Source: Kingella denitrificans ATCC 33394 (GTDB taxonomy: Bacteria; Pseudomonadota; Gammaproteobacteria; Burkholderiales; Neisseriaceae). From it: a stretch of DNA of 6,444 nucleotides. The position numbers and the translations under genes are program-made. The notes under the pieces are model-generated. The model made no database searches. It had not been told where the DNA came from and saw only the letters and a program-made list of their open reading frames with translations. Location: positions 1,418,868 to 1,425,311 of the forward strand of contig NZ_GL870929.1 in NCBI RefSeq assembly GCF_000190695.1, read 5' to 3'. Every line of letters begins with the position of its first letter. The first letter of the stretch is position 1. Of the stretch, positions 1-5,946 are shown piece by piece.

Positions 1-1096
1 TCTGGTCACCGTTGGTAGCGTTCACTTCCTGTTTCACAGTCAAACCATTACCTGCAGCAAAGGTTACTTTTTGACCTGGTTTAACGGTAGTGGCAGTGGC
101 AGTAGTACCGCTGGCCAATCTACCACCGGCAGTAGCTTGGAAGCCGCTGTTGTTGATGGCATTGGCAATGTCACCCGCTGTGGCCAGTTTGCCTTGGTCA
201 GCTGTGGCTGGCGGAGTTACTTTGCCATTGGTCACAGTCAACGGAGTGGTGGCTACGGCTTGCGTAGTAATCTGACTCGCCACAGCTTTCAACTGAGCAA
301 CGTTTACTACATCAGTATCTTCCTTACCTGCGGCCACCCCTGTAATCTGACGAGTAATGTTATTTGTAGCATCACCTACAGATACTGCTGCTTCGGTAGC
401 AGTCCAAGCAGCATTATTTTTAGCTGTAACTGCATTCAGTGGATCAGCTCCTACCACACCAGCAGCGGTAGAAGCAACTGATTTATTACCCAAAGCAACC
501 GACCCATTTACAGTCGCTTTGGTATCTGAGCCTAAAGCTACAGTATTAGCAACTGTTCTAGGAGATGCGGCAGTAGCGTCATTAGCACGAGTACCGATAG
601 CAACATTGTCATCACCATCCAAATGACGCGCAGCAGTCCAACCAATTACTGTATTATGCTGACCCTTCGATTCCAAACCAGCTTGTTCGCCAATACCAAT
701 ACTAGCATTGCCCTCATAGCCATTCATGGCTTGGGTACCTACGGCAACATTGTTGTTACCATTGCTATCGATTGCTGCAGAATCGCCAATCGCGACAGTA
801 CGGGTATTATTGCTCGCCCCCTTACCAGCATTAAGGCCAACAGATACACTATTCGCAGCACCAGCTTCAGCGCCATACCCCGCAGCAAAAGCACTGGCTC
901 CAGCTGCCTTACTGTCATTACCTACAGCAACCGAATTATTACCTGTTGCCGCTGCCGCTGCACCAACTGCTGTTGCTGAAGCACCAGTTGCATTGGCCGC
1001 ACGACCAATTGCTGTTGTACTGCTATTGGTTATTGCTTTAGCATTTAAACCCAATGCCGTTGCGCCCCACTTATTGGCTTCAGCATTGCCACCAAT
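1..1096 (-). pseudogene. Continuation of the same adhesin after the frameshift; partial, runs off the left edge
   Basis: Read in the frame whose codons start at 1096, 1093 and so on, the minus strand is open for 365 codons to position 2. It begins IGGNAEANKWGATALG, exactly where the upstream frame loses the repeat pattern. It continues with beta-roll head repeats (for example TAIGRAANATGASATAVG), then a looser head with NNVAVGTQAMNG. A neck motif RQITGVAAGKEDTDVVNVAQ follows at 352 and downward. After it comes a stalk-like stretch ending in KVTFAAGNGLTVKQEV at the left edge. No outer-membrane beta-barrel anchor is inside the window, so the C-terminus lies to the left. With the extra base removed, the visible protein has 1330 residues. 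I treat this as the disrupted 3' part of one gene, not a separate gene, since no start or ribosome site precedes it. Confidence 0.88.
269..352 (-). repeat. Adhesin neck motif 3 (beyond the frameshift)
   Basis: This stretch encodes RQITGVAAGKEDTDVVNVAQ then LKAVASQI, the same 28-residue neck as motif 2. It lies in the shifted frame, at residue 1214 of the repaired protein. Unlike the first two necks it is not followed by an NYNNDGATG head module but by a stalk-like Thr/Ala-rich stretch, so it may mark the end of the head region. Confidence 0.78.
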
Positions 1097-3992
1097 TTGC
1101 TGTAGCACCGTCCCCTGTTGCTTTAGTATATACACCAACTGCTGTTGCTGAATCTTTACTGCCTCTGGCACCATCACCCAAAGCAACAGAAGATTTACCA
1201 GTCGCATGAGAATCTTGACCAGCAGCTAAAGAATTTTGACCAAAAGCTTCTGATTTTTGTCCGAATGCAGCAGCATTAGTGCCTTTGGCAGCACTATCCG
1301 CACCCACAGCCACTGAGCCAACACCAGTAACTGTACCTGAGTCAGCAGTAGCTGTGCCTACATCAACAGAAGCATTAGTACCAATTGCAATCGAATTATC
1401 TGTCTTAGCAGAGGCATTCACGCCAGCTGCCAGTGCTTTATCACCAGTGGCACCATCATTATTGTAGTTACCATCTGTAGATCCACTACCTTTAACACTG
1501 TAGTAGTGCGTAGCTGAAGACGAAGATGAGGCAGTAATTTGATTTGCCACAGCCTTAAGTTGAGCAACGTTTACTGCGTCAGAATCTTCCGTACCTGCAG
1601 CCACATTAATGATTTGACGGGTGCCATTCTGTGTACCTACTGATACTGCACCTAACTCACCCTTTACCGTAGCCCTAATATTATTTTGATCAGTATTAGA
1701 AGCTGACGCCAGTGCATAAACCTGATTGTTAGCCACAGTAGGCGCCGCATTAGCCTGAACTTTAGTCGCATCAATAGCAGCCCGAGTAGCCTGAGAGCCA
1801 TAACCCAAGGCAACTGAATTAGCTGCAGCTGCAATAGTGGAACTATCTGCACCAATTGCTACGCTATTATCACCAGCAGCATTGGCACTGGAGCCAATAG
1901 ATATACTATTTACCTGAGAAGCCACTGCAGCTGCACCAATAGCCGTAGAGGCTTTACCACTAGAACGTGCATTAGAACCGATGGCTACCGCCTGCTCCTC
2001 TTCCGCACGACTAGCACCAAGAGTAACTGCCTGACGACCCGCTGCATAAGCGGAATCGCCAATTGCAATTGCACCCTCAGAGTTTGATTGGCCAACAACA
2101 GATTTTGCTGCAACTTCAGCGCTACCAACGGCAATAGAACTAGCACCGGCCGCTTTAGCGTTAATCCCTGCTGCCAAGGCTTTGCTGCCAGTTGCACCGT
2201 CATTATTATAGTTATTGTCAGTATTTGCGCCGTTTACATGGTAGAAGTGAATACCATTACCACCGGCAGCTGTAATTTGTTCCTGTAAACCTTTAGCCAC
2301 ATAGAACAACTGGCTACCGTTAATGGCATCAGTGCTAGCCGCAGTAATTGCGCCTGGCGCAACATGTTTGATTTGGCGTTCAAAACCTGCCGCACCAACA
2401 GAAACTTGGTCACCAGGAACCACCTTGCCGCTACCCGCAAACGGGCTAGTCCCTCCACCGTAGGTGATTGCACCAATTGTGGCAGACGGTACATCAGTAG
2501 CGTTTGTTGCAGTTGTACTACCCGCACCCAAAGCAACAGCATTGGCCAATGTAGCATTTGCCCCTACACCGAGTGCAGCCGAATAATCACCCGTGGCATG
2601 AGATTTCGTACCTACTGCTGTTGCCAAATCTGCCGCTTTAGCGGAAACACCCACAGCAACCCCTGCTTGACCAGTAGATGTGCCGATATAGCGATTACCA
2701 GGCGTAAAATCAACCAAGTTATGGCCCGTTAACTCCCGATATTTTTGTGCCAGCTGCGTATCGTTATATGCGTTATTATCCGCAGTCGAAGAAGTGGTAC
2801 GCAACACTGTGGAAGCAACCGAATCCAAATCATCACCACCAATTGCAACCGAAGAATCTCCTGTTGAACGGGTATTCGCACCCAGTGCCACAGACTGATC
2901 GCCTGTTGCCTGAGCATCAAAACCAAAAGCAATGGACTGCGATTTAGAAGCTACAGACTCAGCACCAAACGCAATTGTCTGCAAACCACCTGATCTTGCT
3001 GTCTTACCAATCGCGATGTTATTCATCGTTTTATCAGGCTGAGATGCTATCCGAGGATAAGTTGCCGAGTTGGTTTCCGTGGATGCGCCGTACCCCAACG
3101 CAATTGAGTTCTCTCCATCGGCCTTAGCATTACTGCCTGCGGCAAAAGCGTTGCCGCCATTAGCTTTAGCTTTTAAGCCGATTGCGGTTGCATGAGCTTC
3201 TGGAGCCTCTGCGCCTACCCCGATGGCAACCGCAGCAGAACCCTTCGCTTGCGACGCCATGCCAGCAGCAATCGCACCGTCTGCCTCTGCATGAGAATCT
3301 GCGCCAAATGCCAAAGATGCTTTACCTGTTGATTGGCTCATATGTCCAATGGCAACAGAGCCACGACCACTGGCCGTTGTGCTGGTAAAGCCGATGGCCG
3401 GATCCGAAGCATCTTTAGTTGAAACACCTTCTACAGTAATCGGCTGGCCGGCATAATTGCGCCAATCTTGGGCACCACTATATTTCCCGGCAGACGTTTT
3501 ACTGTCATTATTACCTAGATCATCACCACCAATTGCAATAGACGACTGACCTGTCGCATATACTTGTGCACCAAGCGCAACAGACTGGCTGTTTGCCACA
3601 CTAGCCTCACCGACTACCACCTGCTGCCCCATTGTGTTTTTCGCTGTATTTGGATTAGCATCGCTAGTAGCTTCAGCACCATGCCCAATAACAACAGCAG
3701 ACTCGCCATTTGATTTGTTTTTGGCACCACTACCCAAAACTATTGTGTAATTAGTCTTTGCATCACTGTTATTACCCATGGCAATTGCCTCATCATCTGC
3801 TGCGACAGCACCAGTCCCCCACGTTAATCCGGCGGCCTGCACAGCAGTAGACGAGAGCATCATACCCACAGCAGCCACCGCTACAGCAATGGTTTTGCTT
3901 GATTTGGATTTACCATGGGCGGTACTGATTTCGGATACGGCCACCCATGTATTGGCGGCATCGCTCCAAACAACTTTATAAACCTTATTCAT
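1080..3992 (-). CDS. Trimeric autotransporter adhesin (YadA/Hia/NhhA-like), N-terminal 970 codons up to a frameshift stop
   Basis: The product would be a surface adhesin: a homotrimeric type Vc autotransporter exported by Sec and displayed on the outer membrane. The ATG at 3990-3992 is chosen because it begins MNKVYKVVWS, the extended signal peptide region of these proteins, and an AGGA ribosome site lies 8 bases upstream (4001-4004). A hydrophobic segment at about residues 34-50 ends in AVQA-AG, so cleavage is likely near residue 53. Most of the rest is repeats of about 14 residues of the type SxAIGxxAxAxGxxS, typical of the YadA left-handed beta-roll head. Neck motifs start at R539 and R792. 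Two modules carry NYNNDGATG at residues 594-602 and 842-850. The frame ends in the atypical tail NWWQC; the only Trp and Cys in the head region there are artefacts of the shift after A965. The same protein continues in another frame to position 1. The family is sure; the ligand is not visible. Confidence 0.93.
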   Translation of the reverse strand: MNKVYKVVWSDAANTWVAVSEISTAHGKSKSSKTIAVAVAAVGMMLSSTAVQAAGLTWGTGAVAADDEAIAMGNNSDAKTNYTIVLGSGAKNKSNGESAVVIGHGAEATSDANPNTAKNTMGQQVVVGEASVANSQSVALGAQVYATGQSSIAIGGDDLGNNDSKTSAGKYSGAQDWRNYAGQPITVEGVSTKDASDPAIGFTSTTASGRGSVAIGHMSQSTGKASLAFGADSHAEADGAIAAGMASQAKGSAAVAIGVGAEAPEAHATAIGLKAKANGGNAFAAGSNAKADGENSIALGYGASTETNSATYPRIASQPDKTMNNIAIGKTARSGGLQTIAFGAESVASKSQSIAFGFDAQATGDQSVALGANTRSTGDSSVAIGGDDLDSVASTVLRTTSSTADNNAYNDTQLAQKYRELTGHNLVDFTPGNRYIGTSTGQAGVAVGVSAKAADLATAVGTKSHATGDYSAALGVGANATLANAVALGAGSTTATNATDVPSATIGAITYGGGTSPFAGSGKVVPGDQVSVGAAGFERQIKHVAPGAITAASTDAINGSQLFYVAKGLQEQITAAGGNGIHFYHVNGANTDNNYNNDGATGSKALAAGINAKAAGASSIAVGSAEVAAKSVVGQSNSEGAIAIGDSAYAAGRQAVTLGASRAEEEQAVAIGSNARSSGKASTAIGAAAVASQVNSISIGSSANAAGDNSVAIGADSSTIAAAANSVALGYGSQATRAAIDATKVQANAAPTVANNQVYALASASNTDQNNIRATVKGELGAVSVGTQNGTRQIINVAAGTEDSDAVNVAQLKAVANQITASSSSSATHYYSVKGSGSTDGNYNNDGATGDKALAAGVNASAKTDNSIAIGTNASVDVGTATADSGTVTGVGSVAVGADSAAKGTNAAAFGQKSEAFGQNSLAAGQDSHATGKSSVALGDGARGSKDSATAVGVYTKATGDGATANWWQC
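1536..1619 (-). repeat. Adhesin neck motif 2
   Basis: This stretch encodes 28 residues starting RQIINVAAGTEDSDAVNVAQ at residue 792, a canonical YadA stalk/neck motif. It is 22/28 identical to neck motif 3 (my hand alignment). The two share a 15-base identical DNA block (tgagcaacgtttact on the plus strand), so they look like products of internal duplication. It is followed by a Ser-rich spacer and then HYYSVKG...NYNNDGATG and another head. Confidence 0.8.
2274..2378 (-). repeat. Adhesin neck motif 1
   Basis: This stretch encodes RQIKHVAPGAITAASTDAIN followed by GSQLFYVAKG, a form of the YadA stalk/neck adaptor (pattern RQI..V..G...D.AxNxxQL) that joins a wide beta-roll head to a narrow coiled coil. 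It starts at residue 539 and is followed by the HFY...NYNNDGATG module and a second head. It differs from the other two necks by the longer GAITAAST insert and by NGSQL in place of NVAQL. Confidence 0.8.
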
Positions 3993-4033
3993 AGCTTTCT
4001 TCCTAAAAGTGTAAAAAACAAAGGGGTAAAACA

Positions 4034-4041
4034 AAATTTAA
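4034..4041. repeat. Probable target site duplication, left copy
   Basis: AAATTTAA directly abuts the left inverted repeat; TAATTTAA (4762-4769) abuts the right one. Seven of eight bases agree. Because the surroundings are rich in AATTTAAA-like words, chance agreement is possible. Confidence 0.55.
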
Positions 4042-4060
4042 GGGGCTGTCCTAGATAACT
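4042..4060 (+). repeat. IS1016-like left terminal inverted repeat
   Basis: GGGGCTGTCCTAGATAACT is the exact reverse complement of 4743-4761. The match could be counted as 20 bp if A4041 and T4762 are included, which would change the reading of the target duplication. Confidence 0.95.
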
Positions 4061-4062
4061 CA

Positions 4063-4089
4063 GGAAATTCACATTAAGTTAGAATTTCC
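4063..4089 (+). promoter_or_regulatory. Hairpin just before the transposase start codon
   Basis: GGAAATTC (4063-4070) and GAATTTCC (4082-4089) pair perfectly around an 11-base loop and end 3 bases before the ATG. No purine-rich ribosome site lies at the normal distance. The stem could keep transposase translation low on transcripts entering from outside; that role is inference. A TAGAAT word at 4080-4085 could be a -10 box that would give an almost leaderless transcript, but I see no matching -35. Confidence 0.45.
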
Positions 4090-4092
4090 CCT

Positions 4093-4734
4093 ATGAGAAA
4101 AAGTCGTCTAAGTCAGTACAAACAAAACAAACTGATTGAGCTATTCGTAGCAGGCGTAACCGATCGTACGGCTGCCGAATTGGCGAATATCAACAAAAGC
4201 ACGGCTGCCTATTACTTCCACCGCCTACGCCTGCTCATTTACCAAAACAGCAGCCATTTGGAAATGTTTGACGGCGAAGTGGAAGCAGCCGAAAGCTATT
4301 TTGGCGGACACCGCAAAGGCAAACGCGGTCGTGGCGCGGCAGGGAAAACCGCAGTATTCGGTCTGTTGAAGCGCAACGGTAAGGTTTACACCGTTGCCGT
4401 ACCCAATACGCAGACAGCGACCCTGTTACCGATTATTCGAGAGCAGGTTACTCCCGACAGCATCGTTTATACCGATTGCTATAAGAGCTATGACGTATTG
4501 GACGTGAGCGAATTTAACCATTTCCGCATCAACCACCACACACATTTTGCTGAAAAGCAAAACCACATTAACGGAATCGAGAACTTTTGGAGTCAGGCAA
4601 AACGGCATTTGCGTAAGTTCAACGGCATTCCGAAAGAGCATTTTGAGCTGTATTTGAAGGAGTACGAATGGCGTTTTAACAACAGTGAAATCAAAGTTCA
4701 AATTTCCATTTTAAAACAATTTGGTAAGAAGTAA
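4093..4734 (+). CDS. IS1016-type transposase (IS1595 family, ISXO2-like DDE domain), likely catalytically impaired
   Basis: The protein of 213 residues catalyses, in this family, cut-and-paste or copying movement of the IS through a DDE-type active site. Residues 1-50 form an N-terminal helix-turn-helix-like region (AAELANINKSTAAYYFHRLR) for end binding. The catalytic domain follows: the conserved block ending ESYFGG at 67-72, YTDCYKSYD with D128, and the block HINGIENFW with E163 and K170. In relatives as I remember them the first block reads (V/A)DESYFGG, with the first catalytic Asp just before the Glu. Here it reads EAAESYFGG, so Asp is replaced by A66 (codon gcc at 4288-4290, one base from gac). 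The length is full and there is no frameshift. The start at 4093 gives the usual MRKSRLSQYK N-terminus, but no clear Shine-Dalgarno sequence precedes it. Identity is sure; loss of activity is inferred. Confidence 0.95.
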   Translation: MRKSRLSQYKQNKLIELFVAGVTDRTAAELANINKSTAAYYFHRLRLLIYQNSSHLEMFDGEVEAAESYFGGHRKGKRGRGAAGKTAVFGLLKRNGKVYTVAVPNTQTATLLPIIREQVTPDSIVYTDCYKSYDVLDVSEFNHFRINHHTHFAEKQNHINGIENFWSQAKRHLRKFNGIPKEHFELYLKEYEWRFNNSEIKVQISILKQFGKK

Positions 4735-4742
4735 TTTATCCT

Positions 4743-4761
4743 AGTTATCTAGGACAGCCCC
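4743..4761 (-). repeat. IS1016-like right terminal inverted repeat
   Basis: AGTTATCTAGGACAGCCCC is the perfect partner of the left repeat, beginning 8 bases after the transposase stop codon. Confidence 0.95.
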
Positions 4762-4769
4762 TAATTTAA
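4762..4769. repeat. Probable target site duplication, right copy
   Basis: TAATTTAA abuts the right inverted repeat and pairs with AAATTTAA at 4034-4041, with one mismatch at the first position. Confidence 0.55.
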
Positions 4770-4848
4770 AATTTAAATTTATTTCAATTCCAATAGATAA
4801 CAAACTCTTAAAGAATTGAAAATTTGAAAAAAATTTATTTAACTGGCG

Positions 4849-4878
4849 ATTATATATGAATTCCTTTAAAGTTCTCAA
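4849..4878 (-). promoter_or_regulatory. Probable sigma70 promoter of the adhesin, now separated from it by the IS
   Basis: On the minus strand a -35 box TTGAGA (4873-4878, 5/6 to consensus) and a -10 box TATAAT (4849-4854, 6/6) are 18 bases apart. Transcription would start near 4842 and run left. With the IS and one target copy removed, the leader to the adhesin ATG would be about 120-130 bases, so this fits as the original promoter. As the sequence stands, the transcript must first cross 720 bp of IS antisense to the transposase. In A+T-rich DNA a chance match is possible. Confidence 0.6.
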
Positions 4879-5062
4879 TCAATTATTTGAATTCGATTAC
4901 ACTGTTTTGTAATTTCACACGTTTTATATTTTTAAATATTTGTTTATTAAATAAAATTTAATTTATTCGTTATTTTTAAAATTTAAATTTTCACAATAGT
5001 TTACTTTAACGCTGTTGTTTTTATTGTTTTTTCAGAAGTTTTTACAAAACGGTTCGTTCATC

Positions 5063-5091
5063 TTGTCGCCAGTTTCATCATCCGCTATAAT
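5063..5091 (+). promoter_or_regulatory. Promoter of the tRNA-Ser gene
   Basis: TTGTCG (5063-5068) and a perfect TATAAT (5086-5091) are separated by 17 bases. The start point would fall near 5098, only a few bases before the mature tRNA 5' end at 5103, so the 5' leader is very short. A C-rich stretch follows the -10 box. Confidence 0.75.
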
Positions 5092-5102
5092 CCGCTTTCC
5101 AT

Positions 5103-5193
5103 AGAGAGGTGGATGAGTGGTTTAAGTCGCACGCCTGGAAAGCGTGTATACGTGAATAGCGTATCGAGGGTTCGAATCCCTTCCTCTCTGCCA
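5103..5193 (+). tRNA. tRNA-Ser, anticodon GGA
   Basis: A full class II tRNA of 91 bases. The acceptor stem AGAGAGG (5103-5109) pairs with CCTCTCT (5183-5189), followed by discriminator G5190 and an encoded CCA (5191-5193). The anticodon stem CACGC/GCGTG (5130-5134, 5142-5146) holds the loop CTGGAAA with anticodon GGA at 5137-5139, reading UCC and UCU serine codons. A long variable arm follows (about 5147-5165), as expected for serine. The T arm is GAGGG-TTCGAAT-CCCTT at 5166-5182, closed by one G-U pair. It has its own promoter and terminator, so it is a single-gene unit. Confidence 0.96.
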
Positions 5194-5202
5194 GACACCA
5201 AA

Positions 5203-5214
5203 AAGCAGCCTGCA
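5203..5214 (+). repeat. DNA uptake sequence AAGCAGCCTGCA, copy 1
   Basis: This word matches the Kingella-type uptake-sequence dialect as I recall it (AA-king3DUS). Uptake sequences are bound by the ComP pilin during natural transformation. This copy is the left arm of the terminator. Confidence 0.8.
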
Positions 5215-5230
5215 CTTTGAAAATTAAAAG

Positions 5231-5242
5231 TGCAGGCTGCTT
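5231..5242 (-). repeat. DNA uptake sequence, copy 2 (inverted)
   Basis: TGCAGGCTGCTT is the exact reverse complement of copy 1 and forms the right arm of the terminator. Confidence 0.8.
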
Positions 5243-5255
5243 TTTCTTTGCCGCA

Positions 5256-5915
5256 TTATCCGTTGATGATTTCCATTTTCTGCTGCAAAAATGTCTGATT
5301 AGCGTGCACATCAGGCAACGGGAACTGCTCCGATTTTTCACCGAAATGCGATTTCACCGGCAGGTTTTCCAGCAACTGATGAATATCCTGCGCCGTCAAA
5401 AAACGCCCGTGCAAATCCCAGCCGACATTCAAAATCCGTCCCGGAATTTCCGCCACATGGTCGTGAATATGCCCGTGCAAATGATACCAACCTTTGTGGC
5501 AGCCATCCCATTCATGGATGGGATAATGGAACAAAATCAGTGTATTGTTGATTTCCGGCAGCTTCATTTTCAAATAATCCTGCGCACTCGACAACATTGG
5601 CAATCCGTCATGTTTGGGCGTGTTTTTCAAACGCTCGATATGCTGCCGGATTTCCTGGTCATGGTTGCCATAAATCAGATGGTGCGTGCCATTCAGTCGG
5701 TACAGAACGCTCTCTACCTGCCGGAACTCTCTGGCAAACGACACATCGCCCAAGTTATACACAACATCTTCGAGCGATACCGTCTCGTTCCAGCGCGCAA
5801 TCATAAACTCGTCCAGTTCTTCAAGATGATTCGTGGCCGGACGGAAGGCGGGACAAAATTTTGCAATGTTTTTATGCGAAAAATGCAAATCCGAAGTAAA
5901 AAATATTTTTGCCAT
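5256..5915 (-). CDS. Calcineurin-like metallophosphoesterase
   Basis: A cytosolic protein of 219 residues with no signal peptide. All core motifs of the two-metal calcineurin-like phosphoesterase fold are present in order: SDLHF (D9, H11), GDVSF (D57), GNHD (N84, H85), FHYP (H130) and HGHIHDH (H149, H151). It should therefore bind two metal ions and hydrolyse a phosphomonoester or phosphodiester; the substrate cannot be read from the sequence. The size is usual for the small single-domain members. The start at 5915 places the first motif at residue 9, as in relatives, with a weak AGAAAG ribosome site about 8 bases upstream. It lies 31 bp after an RNA ligase gene on the same strand, so the two are probably co-transcribed and it may process RNA ends. 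The transcript ends at the two-way terminator 11 bases downstream. Fold is sure; role is open. Confidence 0.92.
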   Translation of the reverse strand: MAKIFFTSDLHFSHKNIAKFCPAFRPATNHLEELDEFMIARWNETVSLEDVVYNLGDVSFAREFRQVESVLYRLNGTHHLIYGNHDQEIRQHIERLKNTPKHDGLPMLSSAQDYLKMKLPEINNTLILFHYPIHEWDGCHKGWYHLHGHIHDHVAEIPGRILNVGWDLHGRFLTAQDIHQLLENLPVKSHFGEKSEQFPLPDVHANQTFLQQKMEIING

Positions 5916-5946
5916 TTCATTTTCTTTCTATATATTCAACCAGCGC

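Larger units (their letters stand above)
4042..4761 (+). mobile_element. IS1016-like insertion sequence (IS1595 family), complete, 720 bp
   Basis: Perfect 19-bp terminal inverted repeats bound the element: GGGGCTGTCCTAGATAACT at 4042-4060 and its reverse complement at 4743-4761. One transposase gene fills the interior. The size of 720 bp matches IS1016-group elements, which are about 700-750 bp. The flanks AAATTTAA (4034-4041) and TAATTTAA (4762-4769) match at 7 of 8 positions, consistent with an 8-bp target duplication that has since changed by one base. The element sits between the start of the adhesin gene and its likely promoter, with the transposase pointing away from the adhesin. Confidence 0.95.
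4762..5040. other. A+T-rich intergenic region between the IS and the tRNA promoter
   Basis: I count 49 G/C in 279 bases, so about 82% A+T, far above the flanking genes. It holds no gene that I can support. It contains the putative adhesin promoter on the minus strand at 4849-4878, and a 16-base direct repeat TTTAAAATTTAAATTT at 4765-4780 and 4975-4990, the second copy lying in a 14-bp palindrome (4978-4991). Such A+T-rich leaders are common before surface-protein genes and may bind nucleoid proteins or be curved; this is inference. Confidence 0.6.
5200..5245. terminator. Two-way terminator made of an inverted pair of DNA uptake sequences
   Basis: A perfect 19-bp stem (5200-5218 with 5227-5245) around an 8-base loop has an A-run on its left side and a T-run on its right side. 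It can therefore stop the tRNA transcript from the left and the phosphoesterase transcript (stop codon at 5256-5258) from the right. The core of each arm is AAGCAGCCTGCA or its complement. Convergent genes sharing a terminator of paired uptake sequences are typical of Neisseriaceae. Confidence 0.9.

Noticed and set aside
1092..1100. Programmed frameshift or phase-variable tract in the adhesin
   Set aside because: The tract is only three bases long, there is no slippery heptamer, and no repeat tract of the kind used for slipped-strand switching.
71..1151. Several plus-strand open frames opposite the adhesin (for example 71-481, 357-626, 726-1151)
   Set aside because: They are mirror images of the repetitive adhesin coding strand; no ribosome sites, no recognisable protein features.
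1080..3992. CRISPR-like array suggested by the regular spacing of short repeats
   Set aside because: The repeats are degenerate, follow codon periodicity and encode beta-roll head repeats.
3993..4034. Earlier in-frame ATG at 4034 for the adhesin, adding 14 residues
   Set aside because: It lies in the target-site duplication at the IS junction, would not exist as such a leader without the IS, and would bury the MNKVYKVVWS extended signal peptide start, which has its own ribosome site.
4426..4701. Minus-strand open frame inside the IS
   Set aside because: It is antisense to the transposase and has no features of a passenger gene.
4978..4991. A+T palindrome as a replication origin or operator
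   Set aside because: Only a low-complexity 14-bp palindrome in A+T-rich DNA; no DnaA boxes or neighbouring regulator.
5103..5193. tRNA-Ser as an integration site for a genomic island carrying the adhesin
   Set aside because: I see no integrase and no second copy of the tRNA 3' end in the window.
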